A stretch of DNA of 64,000 nt. It comes from Dasypus novemcinctus. Lineage: Eukaryota; Chordata; Mammalia; Cingulata; Dasypodidae. A program made the position numbers and the translations under genes. Position 1 is the first letter of the stretch. Every line of letters starts with the position of its first letter. The stretch is from the NCBI RefSeq assembly GCF_030445035.2, contig NC_080677.1:109423263-109487262 (forward strand). Direction: 5' to 3'. This document shows positions 46,094 through 57,719 of the stretch, piece by piece. The notes under the pieces are model-generated. The model did no database searches. It was not told where the DNA came from and was given only the letters and a program-made list of their open reading frames with translations.

Positions 46094-46756
46094 GGGAAGC
46101 CACTGTGGCTCAACTAGTTGGGCTCCTGTCTACCATATGGGAGGCCCTGGGTTCAGTCCCAGGGCCTCCTTGTGTAGGCAAGCTAGCCCGTGTGCCACAG
46201 AGAGCTGCAGCAAAGGGAGACAAGTAGATACAGAAAAAACTTGCAGCAAATGGACACAGAAGAAGAGACATCAAAGAATGGAACAGGTGGCAGACTTGGC
46301 CCAGTGGTTAGGGCATCCATCTACCACATGGGAGGTCAGCAGTTCAAACCCTGGGCCTCCTTGATCCATGTGGAGCTGGCCCATGCACAGCGCTGATGTG
46401 CGCAAGGAGTGCCCTGCCACGCAGGGGTGTCCCCCGCTTAGGGGAGCCCCACGCACAAGGAGTGCGCCCTGTAAGAAGAGCCACCCAGTGCGAAAGAAAG
46501 TGCAGTCTGCCCAGGAATGGTGCCGCACACACAGAGAGCTGACACAACAAGATGATGCAACAAAAAGAAACACAGATTCCTGTGCCACTGACAACAACAG
46601 AAGCGGACAAAGAAGAAGACACAGCAAATAGACACAGAGAACAGGCAACCAGGGTGGGGGGGGGGGAGGAGAAATAAATAAATAAATCTAAAAAAAAAAA
46701 AAAAGAACAAGCGGCAAGGGGGGGGGATGAATGAATGAATAAACAAATAAATAAAT
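46094..46756 (+). mobile_element. DAS-like SINE carrying a second SINE (outer element)
   Basis: The head GGGAAGCCACTGTGGCTC begins right after the 15-bp string AAAATCAATAGCATT (46079-46093), which recurs exactly at 46757-46771 after an AATAAATAAATAAAT-type tail. The interior is split by a younger SINE at 46293-46704. Confidence 0.92.
46293..46704 (+). mobile_element. DAS-like SINE nested in another SINE (inner element)
   Basis: It starts at GCAGACTTGGCCCAGTGG, has the standard body and ends in an A run. Flanks GAACAGGTGGCA (46281-46292) and GAACAAGCGGCA (46705-46716) form a diverged target duplication. Confidence 0.88.
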
Positions 46757-48639
46757 AAAATCAATAGCATTTCTATATACCAACAATGAACAGCTGAAAA
46801 CCAAAATTTAAAAACAATACTATTTGCCACTCAAAACAATACCATTTAGCACCAAAACCATGAAATATTTTATGTATATTTAACAAAATACGGGAATGAC
46901 CAATGTCCTTAAAACTGTAACACTGATGAAAGACAGCAAATAACTAAATAAATGGAGAGATATACTATATCTCTGGACTGGAAGACTCAGTAATATGAAG
47001 ATGTCAAATTTCCCCAAATTAAAGTAAAACTTCAGTGCAATCCTAATCAAAATTCAAGGAGGATTATGATTTTCAAGGAAAACCACAAGCTATTCTAAAA
47101 TTGATATAGAAAGATAAAGGAAGCAGAACAGCCTAAACAATTTTGGAGAAGAACAACAAAGTTGGAAGACTCATGCAACCTGATTTTAGGACTTATAAAC
47201 GATTATGGCCATGTGTTATTGGCAAAAGGATAGACACATAGATTGATGTAACCAAAGAGAGATTCCAGAAATAGACCCACAAAAATACGGCTAAATGATT
47301 TTTGACAAATGTACAAACACAGTTCAATGGAGAAAGATAGTCTTTTCAACAAATGGTGCTTGAACAATTTGACATCCATATGCAAAAATGCAAACTTCAA
47401 TTCATACTTTGTACCTTATACTAAATTAAATCAAAATGGTCACAGACCTAAATATAAAATCCAAAAGTACAAAACTTCTAGAATACAAACATAGGAAAAA
47501 ACTCTTTGTGACCTTGGGTTAGACAAAGATTTTTCAGATGTGATACCAAAAGCATGAACTATGACAGAAAAAAAATTGTAAATTGAACTTCATCAAAATT
47601 AAAATTTTCTCCCCCAAAAAATTCTGTTAAAAGAATGAGGAGACAGGCTATAGACTAGGAGAAACTATTTGCAATTGCATATCTGGCAAAGGAATTGTAT
47701 TGAAAAAACAGAACTTTCAAACCTCAGTGCTAGAAAATAACCCAATTTGAAAAGGAGACAAAGGATTTGAACAGACACTTCACCAAAGAAAACATAGGGA
47801 TGGAAAATAAATACACACACAAAAAGATTCTCAACATTGTTAGCTGTTAAGGAAATGCAAATTAAAACCCATATAGTGTATAGTACACCTATTAGAATGG
47901 TTAAAAACAACAACAAAAACCCAACAATTCTACGTGCAAAGCAATTGGAACTCTATACATTCCTAATAGGAATGCAAAATGGTTCAGCCACTTTAGAAGA
48001 CACTAGCAGCTTATAAATTTAAACACAAACTTCCTAAGATCCATATTCCCTTTCCTAGGAATTTAGCCAAGAGAAATGAAAGCTTACATTGACCCAAAAA
48101 CTTTTAGGTGAATGTTCCTAGTGGGTTTCTTCATAATACGCACATATTCTTCTGCTGGTGAATAGATAAACACACCGTGGTGCCTCCATACAATGGAATA
48201 CTACCCTACAATAAAAAGAACAAACTGCTGATACACACAAAATGCATCAATCTCACATGCATTGTGCTAAGGGAACGAAGTCGGACTCAAAGGCTGCATA
48301 CCTTATGTGTCCATTTATAGGACTTTCTGGAAAACTAAAACAACTCCTTGAAAACATATCAGTGGTTGCCACGGGCTGGGGTACGGAGTAGTGTAAGAAG
48401 GTATTTGGGGGATTATTACACTGTTCTGTATCTAGTCTGTGATGGTTGTTACACAGGCTATATGCAATACGCATCAAAATTCATAGAATGATACACCCAA
48501 AGAGTAGATTTTAGTGTACGCAAAACTTAAAATGTGAATTTTAAAATGCTGTGAAAGAAAGTAGACTATCTTTGTAAATGTGCAGTTGAAGACACGAAAC
48601 CCAAAAGTTATGAAGGAAAAGACTCACAGATTTAATACT

Positions 48640-49760
48640 GTATGACAGTCACCATAAACTAATTTTAAAAATCAGGTCACAGCCTGGGTGAATATATTTT
48701 TAGCATATATAACAAAGAATTAAGTTCCGTAATGCAAAGGGTGCCTACAAATTAATATGAAAAAGATAAATAATAGACAAATGGGTAAGGCATGTGGTCA
48801 GGGAGTTCATGGAAAGAAATCAAATGGTCAATAAACTAAAAAAGAATTCACAACCCACAATCAGTGAACAATGAATTAAAACAATAATTAATATTATTTT
48901 CAGCCATCACATAGGCAAAACTTTTTTTTTCTTTTTCTTTTTCTTTTTAGGAGGTACCAGGGATTGACCTAGGACCTCATACATGGGAAGCCAGCACTCA
49001 ACCACTGAGCTACATCTGCTCCCCTTAAAAGGCAAAACTTTTAAAGATTGTTAAGATCCAACATTACTAGGGCTGTGAGGCAATAGGTTCTCCCACATGG
49101 TTTTGAGGAATGTATACATTGGTACAACTTTTGGAGGGAAAATTTGGCAGTAGCTATCAAAAACTTAAACGTGCATATTTTTCAATTCAGTAATTTCACT
49201 TCCAGGTAATGGTACTATAAAGATACTTGTACAGATGCACAAAGATGTATATAAAAGAATTTTTTATTAAAGCATTATTGGTAATGCTGAAATCGAGACT
49301 GACTTAAATCTCTATAAGTAGAAGAATTAAATAAATTAGATAAATCCGTATCATTGATTTCTATGAGCAGTACTAATGAAACATGTAAATACTGATATAG
49401 GACTGTACCTATTTCTTTACAATGAAAATGTATAATTCAATGGAAAAAGCAATTAGAAAAACATACACATTGACCTTTTATGCTTTATTAGAAAATCTGC
49501 CAGTCTGTACACACACACACAAGTGCATAGAAAAGGGTCTGGATAAGAACTCATCACTCTTAGGGCAGTGGTTCTCTGAGGGGGGAATGAGATCGGGGAA
49601 TCATGAAGGGGAACTTTCACTTTTCACTCTGCAGACTTCAGTCTTATTTGGAATTTTCAAATGTTTTTAAAATGTTTATTTATGTTTTTACTTGTATCTT
49701 TTTAAACTAATGAAATAAAGATATATAATTCAAATATATTTATACACTTTAAATTAAGTA
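48640..49760 (+). mobile_element. Old L1 3' part
   Basis: The L1 C-terminal pattern is clear around 49100-49300 (ATTGGTACAACTTTTGGAGG, AATTTGGCAGTAGCTATC, TTTCACTTCCAGGTAATG). It is interrupted by a short SINE at 48926-49029. Confidence 0.7.
48926..49029 (-). mobile_element. Short tRNA-derived SINE monomer
   Basis: An exact duplication AGGCAAAACTTTT (48913-48925 and 49030-49042) brackets a T/C-rich tail and a reverse tRNA-like head ending GAGCTACATCTGCTCCCC. Confidence 0.9.
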
Positions 49761-49799
49761 AGCCTTGATAGAAAATAAAAAATACAACTTCCAAATCAT

Positions 49800-50450
49800 G
49801 AAGGGGGTGGGGAAGTAAGCACGATCATTATAGTAAGAAAAAAGATAAGAAAGATAGAAAGGACAAAGAAGCATTGAAAAGAGAAATCATAAAGTGAATT
49901 GACAGAAGAAAAAAACAAGTAAAACTTTTATGATGAAAATGAATGGCTTCAACATTTTCTATCGAAAAACAAAACTCCCAAACTGAGTGAAAAAAAATGA
50001 AATTGAGCCATAGGCTGTTTACAAAAAAATATATATACATAATGTACAAATGAGCAAAATGACAGAGAAGGCTGAAAAGTAACAAGATGGGCAAAAATAT
50101 GAGACAAATGCAAACGAAAGCATCCTTTGTGTACTAAAGTTAAAATCATACAAAATAGAATTCAAGACCAAAATATGAAATGGAACAAGCATAATTATTT
50201 TTACATTGATAAATGATAGAATATCCTATGAGGGCAATACAGTCAAAAATATAAATGCTTCTAAATAGAGGACAGGTTAGTTATTTTATGGCATTCATTT
50301 ATTTATCATGAAATTCTACACAGGCAATAATTTGCTAATACAGAAAAATATGCAAAGACATAAAAATAGGAGATAAATTGAGAAGTGAAAAACTATTGTA
50401 CACTGTAAATTCTCTATGCTCCTAATAGTGTTTAAATTTTTTATTTAAGA
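49800..50450 (+). mobile_element. Old L1-like fragment
   Basis: A-rich plus-strand sequence resembling L1 ORF2 (for example AGAATTCAAGACCAAAATAT). Identification rests on composition and weak similarity. Confidence 0.45.
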
Positions 50451-50459
50451 AAAGAAAAA

Positions 50460-51649
50460 GGCTGGAAGTATTCATAGCATCAGGGCTGTCCCCTGTGGGC
50501 GTGTTGGGAGGAAGGAGAAACACACTGCAGTCCTAAAGCCCCATCACATGTATGGAAGTAATGCTGAGCTCTCACTATTGCGGTTGGACAGCTCTGCCCT
50601 TAAATCTGCTTTGGCTAGTATTTCTCTTCCTTTGTTTTCCAGCTTTCTAACAGCTGCAATTTCTTAATTCCCTCAACAGAGCTGCTTGTCTGAGCCATCA
50701 CTCTTTCCCTGTGTTAGAAAGGATTTATGAGGTAATAGTATTCAGTTCAATCCTTGATGCTGCAGGATATTGCATGAGGGGTGCCAAGATATTAAGAGTG
50801 TCCAGATTAACCTGGAGCATTTAGGAGGTTAAGGGAAAGCACTCTGTGTCACAAGGTGCCCAAATCCAAAGAGAAGAACCAGATGACTGTGGATTGCCCT
50901 GAATACCAATACCTGCCTTGGTCTCAGGAGTCTTGTTGGACAGCTTACTCTTTCTCTCTCTCCTGATAACATCTCCCTAGTTTCTTATGGGAGTTGGGTT
51001 GTCTATAGTGCTGGAAAGGGAATAAACTAGGAGAAAATTGAGAAAATGTTGCAATGGAAGAAGAGTCTCATAACTTATATGAGCTAAGGTCAAAGTGGAC
51101 TCCCTCAAACTATGCTTGAGTTGGCATATTGCCTCTTCTGGATTGCTTTTGAGCATCATGAGGCCAGAAAATATCCCAAGGTTTTATAAACCAGATTAAT
51201 TGCCATCCTTCTCAGAATTACCTTGAAGTACAGGACTTAAAATGGTGTCCCCATACTGGTTCTAGTGCGGACAGGGGAATTGAAGGTCCTGATAAGAGAG
51301 TGGTTGAGAAAGAGAATGGACCCTGACTGATTGATGTCCTCCTTTGTACTTTTAGAGGAAATAATTGGGGATAGTCTAGTGCCAAAACTACAGTCAGCTT
51401 TGGCTTTATAGAAAAAAAGAAAAATAAATCTTTGTAACAGTGGCATAATTCTAGGGGCAGTGTATAGGAATCAACAAATCTGGAGCATAAGATGCAGGGT
51501 TAATTGGAATGAAATATTATTACTTAGTACATAAAGAAAAGAAATCGGCTAAATTTCCACAGAGGAATTTGAATGAGACTTAAAACTAGACTGAACATGT
51601 TCTCTTGGTTTTTTCACTTATCGCCTGTGACTCTGGGAAAATCCCATTG
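50460..51649. other. Unrecognised, repeat-poor sequence
   Basis: No gene, RNA or repeat was recognised. Base composition is more balanced than in the adjoining L1 DNA. Confidence 0.4.
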
Positions 51650-51845
51650 GTGAATGGTTCTCAGAGTTTGGCTATGTCTGAAGCATCCACAGGACTTGTT
51701 AAAATACTGATTTCTTGGTCTCACCCTCACCCCTTCAGAATTTCTGACTCAGTAGTTTTGGGATGGGGCCTTAGAATTAGCGTTTTTAACAAGTTTCTAG
51801 ATGATGCCGATGTTGCTGGTCTGGAGACCACACTTTGAGAACCTG
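51650..51845 (+). mobile_element. MER5-like hAT (Charlie) DNA transposon
   Basis: The ends GGTTCTCAGAGTTTGG and CACACTTTGAGAACC are inverted-repeat-like. The interior GGACTTGTTAAAATACTGAT, TCTGACTCAGTAGTTTTGGG and AACAAGTTTCTAGATGATGC matches my recollection of MER5A. Confidence 0.85.
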
Positions 51846-52125
51846 GTTTAGAACCCCTATGGGCAGGTAAACGAAGTGACTGAATGGAGGATCTCAAAAG
51901 AATTCTTTTAACTCCAAAAGCCTAGGATTCATGTACTGAAGGGCTTCCTGACAAAAGGGTAGTTGGACAATGGACCCTGTGTTTATTTAAATGGGGGTGG
52001 CTATTCAGAGACCTCAGAGGTGCTGTTGCATTTTTGGGTCTGAACTTTTAATCTTACAAGTGCAGTAGAGCCACAGATTATTAGGTTAAGGAATGGAGCA
52101 AGAGAAAGAATACATCACCCAAGGT

Positions 52126-52488
52126 TGTTTTTAAAGGTTTATTTAATTTATTTATTCCCTCTCTTCCCCCCCCCCATCATTGTTTTGTGGTCGCTGTCTG
52201 CTCTCTGTGTCCATTTGCTGTGTGCTCTCTGTGTCTGCTCATTGTCATTTAGGAGGCACTGGGAACTGAACCCAGGACGTCCCATGTGGAAGAGAGGTGC
52301 TCAATTGCTTGAGCCACCTTGTCTGCCTGGTTTGTTGTGTCTCTTTGGTTGAGTCATCTTGTTGCATCAGCTAACCACATCTGCCCACCGTGCCAGCTCA
52401 TTCTTTCCAGGAGGCACCAGGGACTGAACCTGGGACCTCCCATGTGGTAGGCAGGGGCTCAATCACTTGAGCCACATTGACCTCCCAA
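52126..52488 (-). mobile_element. DAS-like SINE, dimeric form
   Basis: The left end is T-rich (TTTAAAGGTTTATTTAATTT). Two reverse tRNA-like heads follow: about 52250-52322 (GGGAACTGAACCCAGGACG, GAGCCACC) and about 52418-52488 (GGGACTGAACCTGGGACC, GAGCCACATTGACCTCCC). Confidence 0.85.
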
Positions 52489-53394
52489 CCCATATTTTTC
52501 GTAATGTTGGTTTAAGCCTCTTCCAACACCCTGGGGGAAATTCCAATGATCTCCTCAGGGTTTTGTTCTCAGGGTGGTCTTTGGCTCTACTGCACATGGC
52601 CAGAACATGGATCTCTGCCCCCTTTCCTTATTCCCCAAATACTACTCACAGGAGATGTTGGCATGCAGTTGACACCATGGTCAGCTGCTGTCCTTTTTGT
52701 GTGGTCCTAGGGCCCAACTTACTTCAGGGAACTACCCCAACCTTAATGGCAGTGGGGCTGCTGAAGTGTCCTACCAATTCTGGGCCAACCAGAGACTGTC
52801 TTCCTGGACTTTGTATCTCAAGTGGACAGCTGCCTGTTGACCTGGAAAGTGACATACTAGCTAGAATGCCAAAGCTCCTTTTCTGAGCCTAGCTCTTCTA
52901 CATGGCTTTTAATTCTTTGATCTGTTCCATATCTTCCAATAAATACCACTGTTTTAAAATTGGCCACAGTCTTGCTTGTGAAGAAAAAAGAAAACACCAC
53001 AGAGCAGAGGTTTGGGATCTGGAAGGGTTTATATTGCAGCAATACAAGACACTTAAAATGGAATATTAGGTAACGTTCATGAAACATCTTCTGGCCTCAT
53101 GCCACAGAACCGTGCCTCTGTCCACCTTTCCTCATGAACTCCATTCTCCTCACATGTTGCTCAACATCTGCTTTCCCCCTTCACTCCTCCAGCCCCACTT
53201 TCATTTGTTCGTTTCAATTATCAGGCACAGCAGTTCCCCTCTCTGTTTGCATCACTGTCTCTTCCCAACCATGCCCCCCCCCCCCCCATGTGTCCCCCTC
53301 CACATCCAAGTGGCCTACCAAGGTACGTAAAAGACAGTTCCCTCCTGAAGTGGAACCCTGGTGCTCACTATTGGCATGAGAACTTTTTCTAACC
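52489..53394. other. Unrecognised sequence
   Basis: No gene or named repeat was recognised. A 139-codon plus-strand frame (52467-52886) begins inside the SINE and has no known motif. A run of C lies at about 53275-53287. Confidence 0.35.
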
Positions 53395-53460
53395 CTGCAA
53401 CCATTGAGCTCCTACTACATGCCAGGACTTGAAAGTCACTTTACATAGTTTATATGAAGC
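53395..53460 (+). repeat. Short MIR-like fragment
   Basis: TTGAGCTCCTACTACATGCC followed by CACTTTACATAGTTTATATG matches the MIR core in order. Confidence 0.5.
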
Positions 53461-53576
53461 AGCAAGAGGAAGTTATTAATGCCAAATAAACCGATAAACA
53501 TAAACCCATAAAAGACTGATTTATAAACCATGAAAACGGCTTACTAATTTTAATGTAAGTAGCCAGCACATGAATT

Positions 53577-53815
53577 GGAGCAGGGGTTGTCAGACTGTGC
53601 CTGCAGCCTGTTTCTGTACGCCCATGAGCTAAGACTTTTTCCTCCTTAAAAATTTTTTTAAAAAAATTTACCAAAACGGTATATCTCTATTTTGTTACCT
53701 TTTAAAACGTTATCAAAAAAGAGGCGGAAGAAGAGGGAGGAGTGAAACAGCGACTGTAGCGGATGAAACTGAAAGCCACGTGGCCCGCAAGCCTAACATA
53801 TTGACCAGAAAAACT
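53577..53815. mobile_element. Probable hAT-type DNA transposon relic
   Basis: GCCTGTTTCTGTACGCCC and GTGGCCCGCAAGCCTAACAT match the two halves of a known mammalian non-autonomous DNA element with GCCCGCAAAGCC at its right side. I cannot name the family with certainty. Confidence 0.5.
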
Positions 53816-53819
53816 CTGG

Positions 53820-54440
53820 CGACGCCTGGGGTAGAACACTCTCGTAACACGGTGATCCGGCCTGAGGAGGAAAACCCGGGACCTCAGGAAGTAGGTCAGG
53901 GTTGTTCTGGTTTACTGGGGGGCTGCCTACGTGCGCCATGAAGATCTTTCCCCCTGCCGCCTTAGAGGGTGCCTTTTTCTGGGGTTGAGGACGAGAGAGG
54001 GCTACTCTGTGAGCGCTGCGCCCTAGAGGTGCAGGGAGGCCCGGAGAGGCGCGGCGGGAGCTGCTCCGCCCGGGGAGGGGCCTGGAACTTGGGGCGCCCT
54101 GGGCCTCCGCGGTCTTGGCAGAAGCAGCAGCCGCAGGGAGGCAGGGCTGTGGTCTTCCCGCTGCGTCCGTGGGACGGGGTGCTGGGGGCAGAGGGTCTCG
54201 GCGTGCCGCCGAGCTCAGCGGACCAGGCTGTCGGGGTGGGCAGGTAGGGAGCCTGGCCCAGAGAGGGGCGCTCCTGGAGCCCTGGCGCCCACCAGTCGCG
54301 TGGATGAGCCCCGGGGTCGAGTGGCTGTCCGAGCAGTGGAGGCCGCGCTCCCCTCCTGGTCCTGACTTCCCAGCTCCTCTAGCTGACACGGCGGCTCTCC
54401 CACCCTCCCCTCCCCATTGGCTCGCTTTATTTTTCTCCTG
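53820..54440. promoter_or_regulatory. Orphan CpG island, candidate promoter
   Basis: CpG-dense, GC-rich DNA rises abruptly from AT-rich surroundings about 23 kb upstream of KLF14. No known first exon was recognised on either strand. Frames through it start only at GTG or TTG, as expected of GC-rich non-coding DNA. The string CAGGTAGGGA near 54239-54248 could serve as a plus-strand splice donor, so an unannotated non-coding transcript is possible. An enhancer-type or CpG-rich regulatory island is the alternative. Confidence 0.6.
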
Positions 54441-54444
54441 AGTA

Positions 54445-54635
54445 CTTCTCACTATCCAGCCTCGATGGTATTTATCTCACTCCTTCATTATCTCCACCGC
54501 TAGAATGTAAGCTGCACGAGGACAGGGATTTAAGGGGTCTATTTTGGTTCACTGCTTTAACTCCAAGATCCAGAACAGTACCTGGAACGCAGTAGGTGCT
54601 TAATAAATACCCATTGATTAAATTGAACAAATCCT
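54445..54635 (+). mobile_element. L2 3' end
   Basis: CGCTAGAATGTAAGCTGCAC, GAGGACAGGGATT and CAGTAGGTGCTTAATAAATA followed by ATTGATTAAATTGAA is the characteristic L2 tail. Confidence 0.85.
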
Positions 54636-55084
54636 GTTTCCTTTAGAATATTTATGGGGAAGGCAACCCCAGAAAGTGTTCATTCCTGCTAATGGGATCT
54701 AGAAGCAGCCTAATGTCCCTCCAAATTGAACGCTAAAGGCATGGGACCTCGTTTTGTACCCTTAACATATTAGTTATATTCATACCAGCCTCCTGATACA
54801 TTTTATTTTTAATAAAATGTCTTCAAAGAATGCTAACTCACTCTCAGAAGATTACTTATTTAATATGGAACTATAAGACAAGGAACTGACATAACCACAA
54901 TAGCTGGTTTATCAAGCTGTGGAGTCTTGTGACCACACATTTTATGGGACCTTCCAAAGGGATCACGAAACTTATGGACTGGCCATGGCGCTTCTCTTTA
55001 TATAATGAAGACAGCCTACACCTATATCGTGCTTACTCTGGGCCGGGCATGATTTGTTGAAAATTTTATGGGTAATTTGTTGAG
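54636..55084. other. Unrecognised sequence
   Basis: No gene or confident repeat was seen. Confidence 0.35.
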
Positions 55085-55335
55085 TGGGTTTATAAGTTAC
55101 AGCAAATATTTGGAGGATTTGCTCCATACCAGGTCCCATTCCAAGCACTTTTCATATGTCATTCCAATGAATCCTCGTAAGAATCCTATACAGCAGGTCG
55201 TAATTATCATCCCTGTTTTATGTATGTGGCGGCAGAGGCCTTGAGTGGTTGGGTAACTTCACATCAGCAGGTAGTGGAGCTGGGATTTGAGCTTTGGTGC
55301 CACCACAGCTCCTGGGGTCAAAGCTGGAGACCTAC
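55085..55335 (+). mobile_element. MIR SINE
   Basis: CCAAGCACTTTTCATATGTC, AATCCTCGTAAGAATCCTAT, ATTATCATCCCTGTTTTA and GTAGTGGAGCTGGGATTTGA occur in the order of the MIR consensus. Confidence 0.85.
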
Positions 55336-55554
55336 CACGAAGCTGCTGGCCCTTGGTGCCTTTCTCTTTCGACTCTGTATATATCGCAGTCCTTATAACA
55401 CAGCAGCTCTTCATTTAAGTAGATCCCTCACCCTTTTTTCTTTTTCACATCAAACACATTCCAGTCATGCCTTCCTCTGGAGGCACCCCCTTTCCCCTTG
55501 AATGAACTTGTTTGCTCCTCAAATCTCATCAGCAGCAGCCTGTCACTCTTTAAA

Positions 55555-55905
55555 TCATAAAGATTCATTTTAAAAATGAGATCATCATTTGGGGTATGAG
55601 ATTCTTCTGTAAGATACTGCAATGATGAGCACATGGCATTACACATTTGTTAAGACCGATGGAACTGTACAGCACAAAGTGTAAACCATCATGTAAACTA
55701 CAGACTGGTTAGCAGCAATGCATCAGTATCGATTCATCAACTGTAATGAATGTACCACACGAATCAGAGATGTTATTACCAGGGGAAATGTGTGTGGGTG
55801 TGTGGGTGTGGGGGGGAGTTAATGGGAATTCTCTCTACTTTCAGTATAATTCTTCTGTAAATGTAAATCTAAAACCTCTCTAAAAATAAAGTTTATTATT
55901 ACAAA
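55555..55905 (+). mobile_element. L1 3' end
   Basis: ATGGCATTACACATTTGTTA, GATTCATCAACTGTAATGAA, a G/T-rich GTGTGGGTGTGTGGGTGTG block and a closing CTCTCTAAAAATAAAGTTTA with an A-rich end are typical of an L1 3' UTR read on plus. Confidence 0.8.
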
Positions 55906-56435
55906 AAGTTGAGGTGCTAAGAATAGTTGTTTATTTAATATTTTACAAATTGTATGGACAATATTGTCAAATTAAGAGGAATTTTCTAACCTGTTGGTTA
56001 TATTTGGATAGATAAGGTATTATTCATGTAAATATTTAAAGATTGTATAAATTCCTAAAGATTTAACAGTGCTCTCACTGTCCATGATATTTCCTGATAT
56101 TGGTCTCCATGATTTTAAACAGGAGAATGGCCTTATTAAACAGTATGATGTTATTAGTCATGGTTTTATTCTCAGAAAAATATTACATGTCACAAAAACA
56201 ACCAAATTTCCTTGTCAATTACACTGTTTCACTCTGATGCTTCTCTAAAAGTGCATACCATCAGCTACAGGTCAAAGCTTCATCTTCAGAAATAAACACT
56301 TTAAGAAAAACAAGAGAAGGATATAAATTATATACTACCTGTTAATTTACATAACCCTAGTAAAAATGTGAAGAAACAGAAAATAAATTTTCCACCATAG
56401 TTTGTGCATAATAATCTGACTGTAAGTTAATTGTT
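55906..56435. other. Unrecognised AT-rich sequence
   Basis: No gene or nameable repeat was seen. Confidence 0.35.
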
Positions 56436-56779
56436 ATGTCCCCTTAAATGATGAACACGAGTCAACTCAGAACTGACCACCCTAATTCCTAAGCTAGCCT
56501 GCTAGACCAAGCCAGCTCCCATCAGAGTGGTCCCCCTGACATGCACAAAAGCCTAAACCTTCAACCTCAAGCGAACTGAGCATGTAGTCAATCTGCGTGT
56601 ACTCAGAGATTGAACTCTCTAAGGTCCTCATCTCAAGCCACCTTGCTCACCACACTGTCTGCCTTTGCTTAAAACTTTGAAACATTGGAAGTGCCTCAGT
56701 TTCAGAAGACAGATGAAGAACTGCCCTCTTGTCTCTGTGAGAGTTGCCTTTGCTAAATAAATTTTTTCTCTTCTGTAAA
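56436..56779 (+). mobile_element. Possible solo LTR (retroviral class I type)
   Basis: It starts TGTTATGTCCCC, has C-rich central DNA with CTTGTCTCTGTGAGAGTTGC, and a polyadenylation signal in GCTAAATAAATTTTTTCTC near its end, an arrangement common in gammaretroviral-type LTRs. No clear target duplication or internal region was found. Confidence 0.45.
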
Positions 56780-57454
56780 AAAAAATTTTTAAATGAGATC
56801 ATATTTTAAGTGCATCAAGGAGAGGCTTTTTATTATAACTTTCTGTTGAAATCTATAAATCTGAGAATACTCATAATCATCACATAATTTTTGGTTTCAT
56901 AAGTTTGGAATTTCGCATGTTAGATTTTCTCAGAATGGCACATATCTGTAGTGATTCAAAAGAGAAAGTTAATTTAATTAAATACATGTTTTTGCAGCCC
57001 TGTTCTGACTCGAACCAATCTGGATAATGAAAGAGGGATGAGCTTAAAATTAAGCTTACTCTCTAGTAGTGGAGGCAAGACATAGACACAGAATATAATT
57101 TAATGAAATTCTCATTTTATTCACATATTTTTAAAACCAGTAAAACTGCTTTTCCTAAATGCCAAAATGAATGGTGCTGGATTAAGTATGAGTTTGGTAA
57201 AAAAGCATATCTAGGGAATATCTCTTCTAAGAATAGATGTCCTACTGTTAGAAATGGCTTAAATTCAGTCACCCCGGTGGGCTTTTGATAATACCTTCCC
57301 AAAGGTTTCTCAGATTCTAAAAGCCTGTTTAAAAAAAGAAAAGAAAGAAAAGAAAAAAACCCACAAGCTCCTAGAGTTTTGTTGGTGGGGATGTGCTTCC
57401 CTCTAGTGGTGGTATTAGGAGTTGCAATTTTACTCATTTGTGTATTTTTTTTTT
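56780..57454. other. Unrecognised sequence
   Basis: No gene or nameable repeat was seen. Frames at 57103-57288 (plus) and 57117-57461 (minus) overlap and lack known motifs. Confidence 0.35.
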
Positions 57455-57640
57455 TTTTCATATTTATTCAGTCAACAAATACTTAATTGAGGACTTGCTA
57501 TATACTAGGTTCGCTATTAGGGATACAAAGATAAAAGACAAAATACCCTTTACAAAAAGCTCATAACTCTTGTAGCCAGAAAGACAAAGAATTATAATAT
57601 ACTATATCTGCAACAATACAGATAATCAAGTGCTGCCCAC
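57455..57640 (-). mobile_element. L2-like fragment
   Basis: TATTTATTCAGTCAACAAAT, TGCTATATACTAGGTTCGCT and AGCTCATAACTCTTGTAGCC follow the antisense L2 3' pattern. Confidence 0.5.
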
Positions 57641-57719
57641 CTAGCCCATGTCTGAAGGAAATGGACCTAAGTAAGGGAAGAGTTCCTGAAGGAATAAAGT
57701 TATTATATGAGTTTTTATA

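Larger units (their letters stand above)
44350..48610 (+). mobile_element. Degraded L1, plus strand
   Basis: Plus-strand L1 ORF2-type sequence includes TTGACATCCATATGCAAAAA, TTGTAAATTGAACTTCATCA and AAATGCAAATTAAAACCC. The C-terminal section is near 48170-48210 (CATACAATGGAATACTACCC). Stops are frequent in every frame. A SINE pair sits at 46094-46756. The first part, 44350-45150, is less certain. Confidence 0.7.

Noticed and set aside
53793-54452. A 219-codon minus-strand frame through the orphan CpG island
   Set aside because: It opens with GTG rather than ATG, is low-complexity and has no motif. GC-rich DNA gives such frames by chance.
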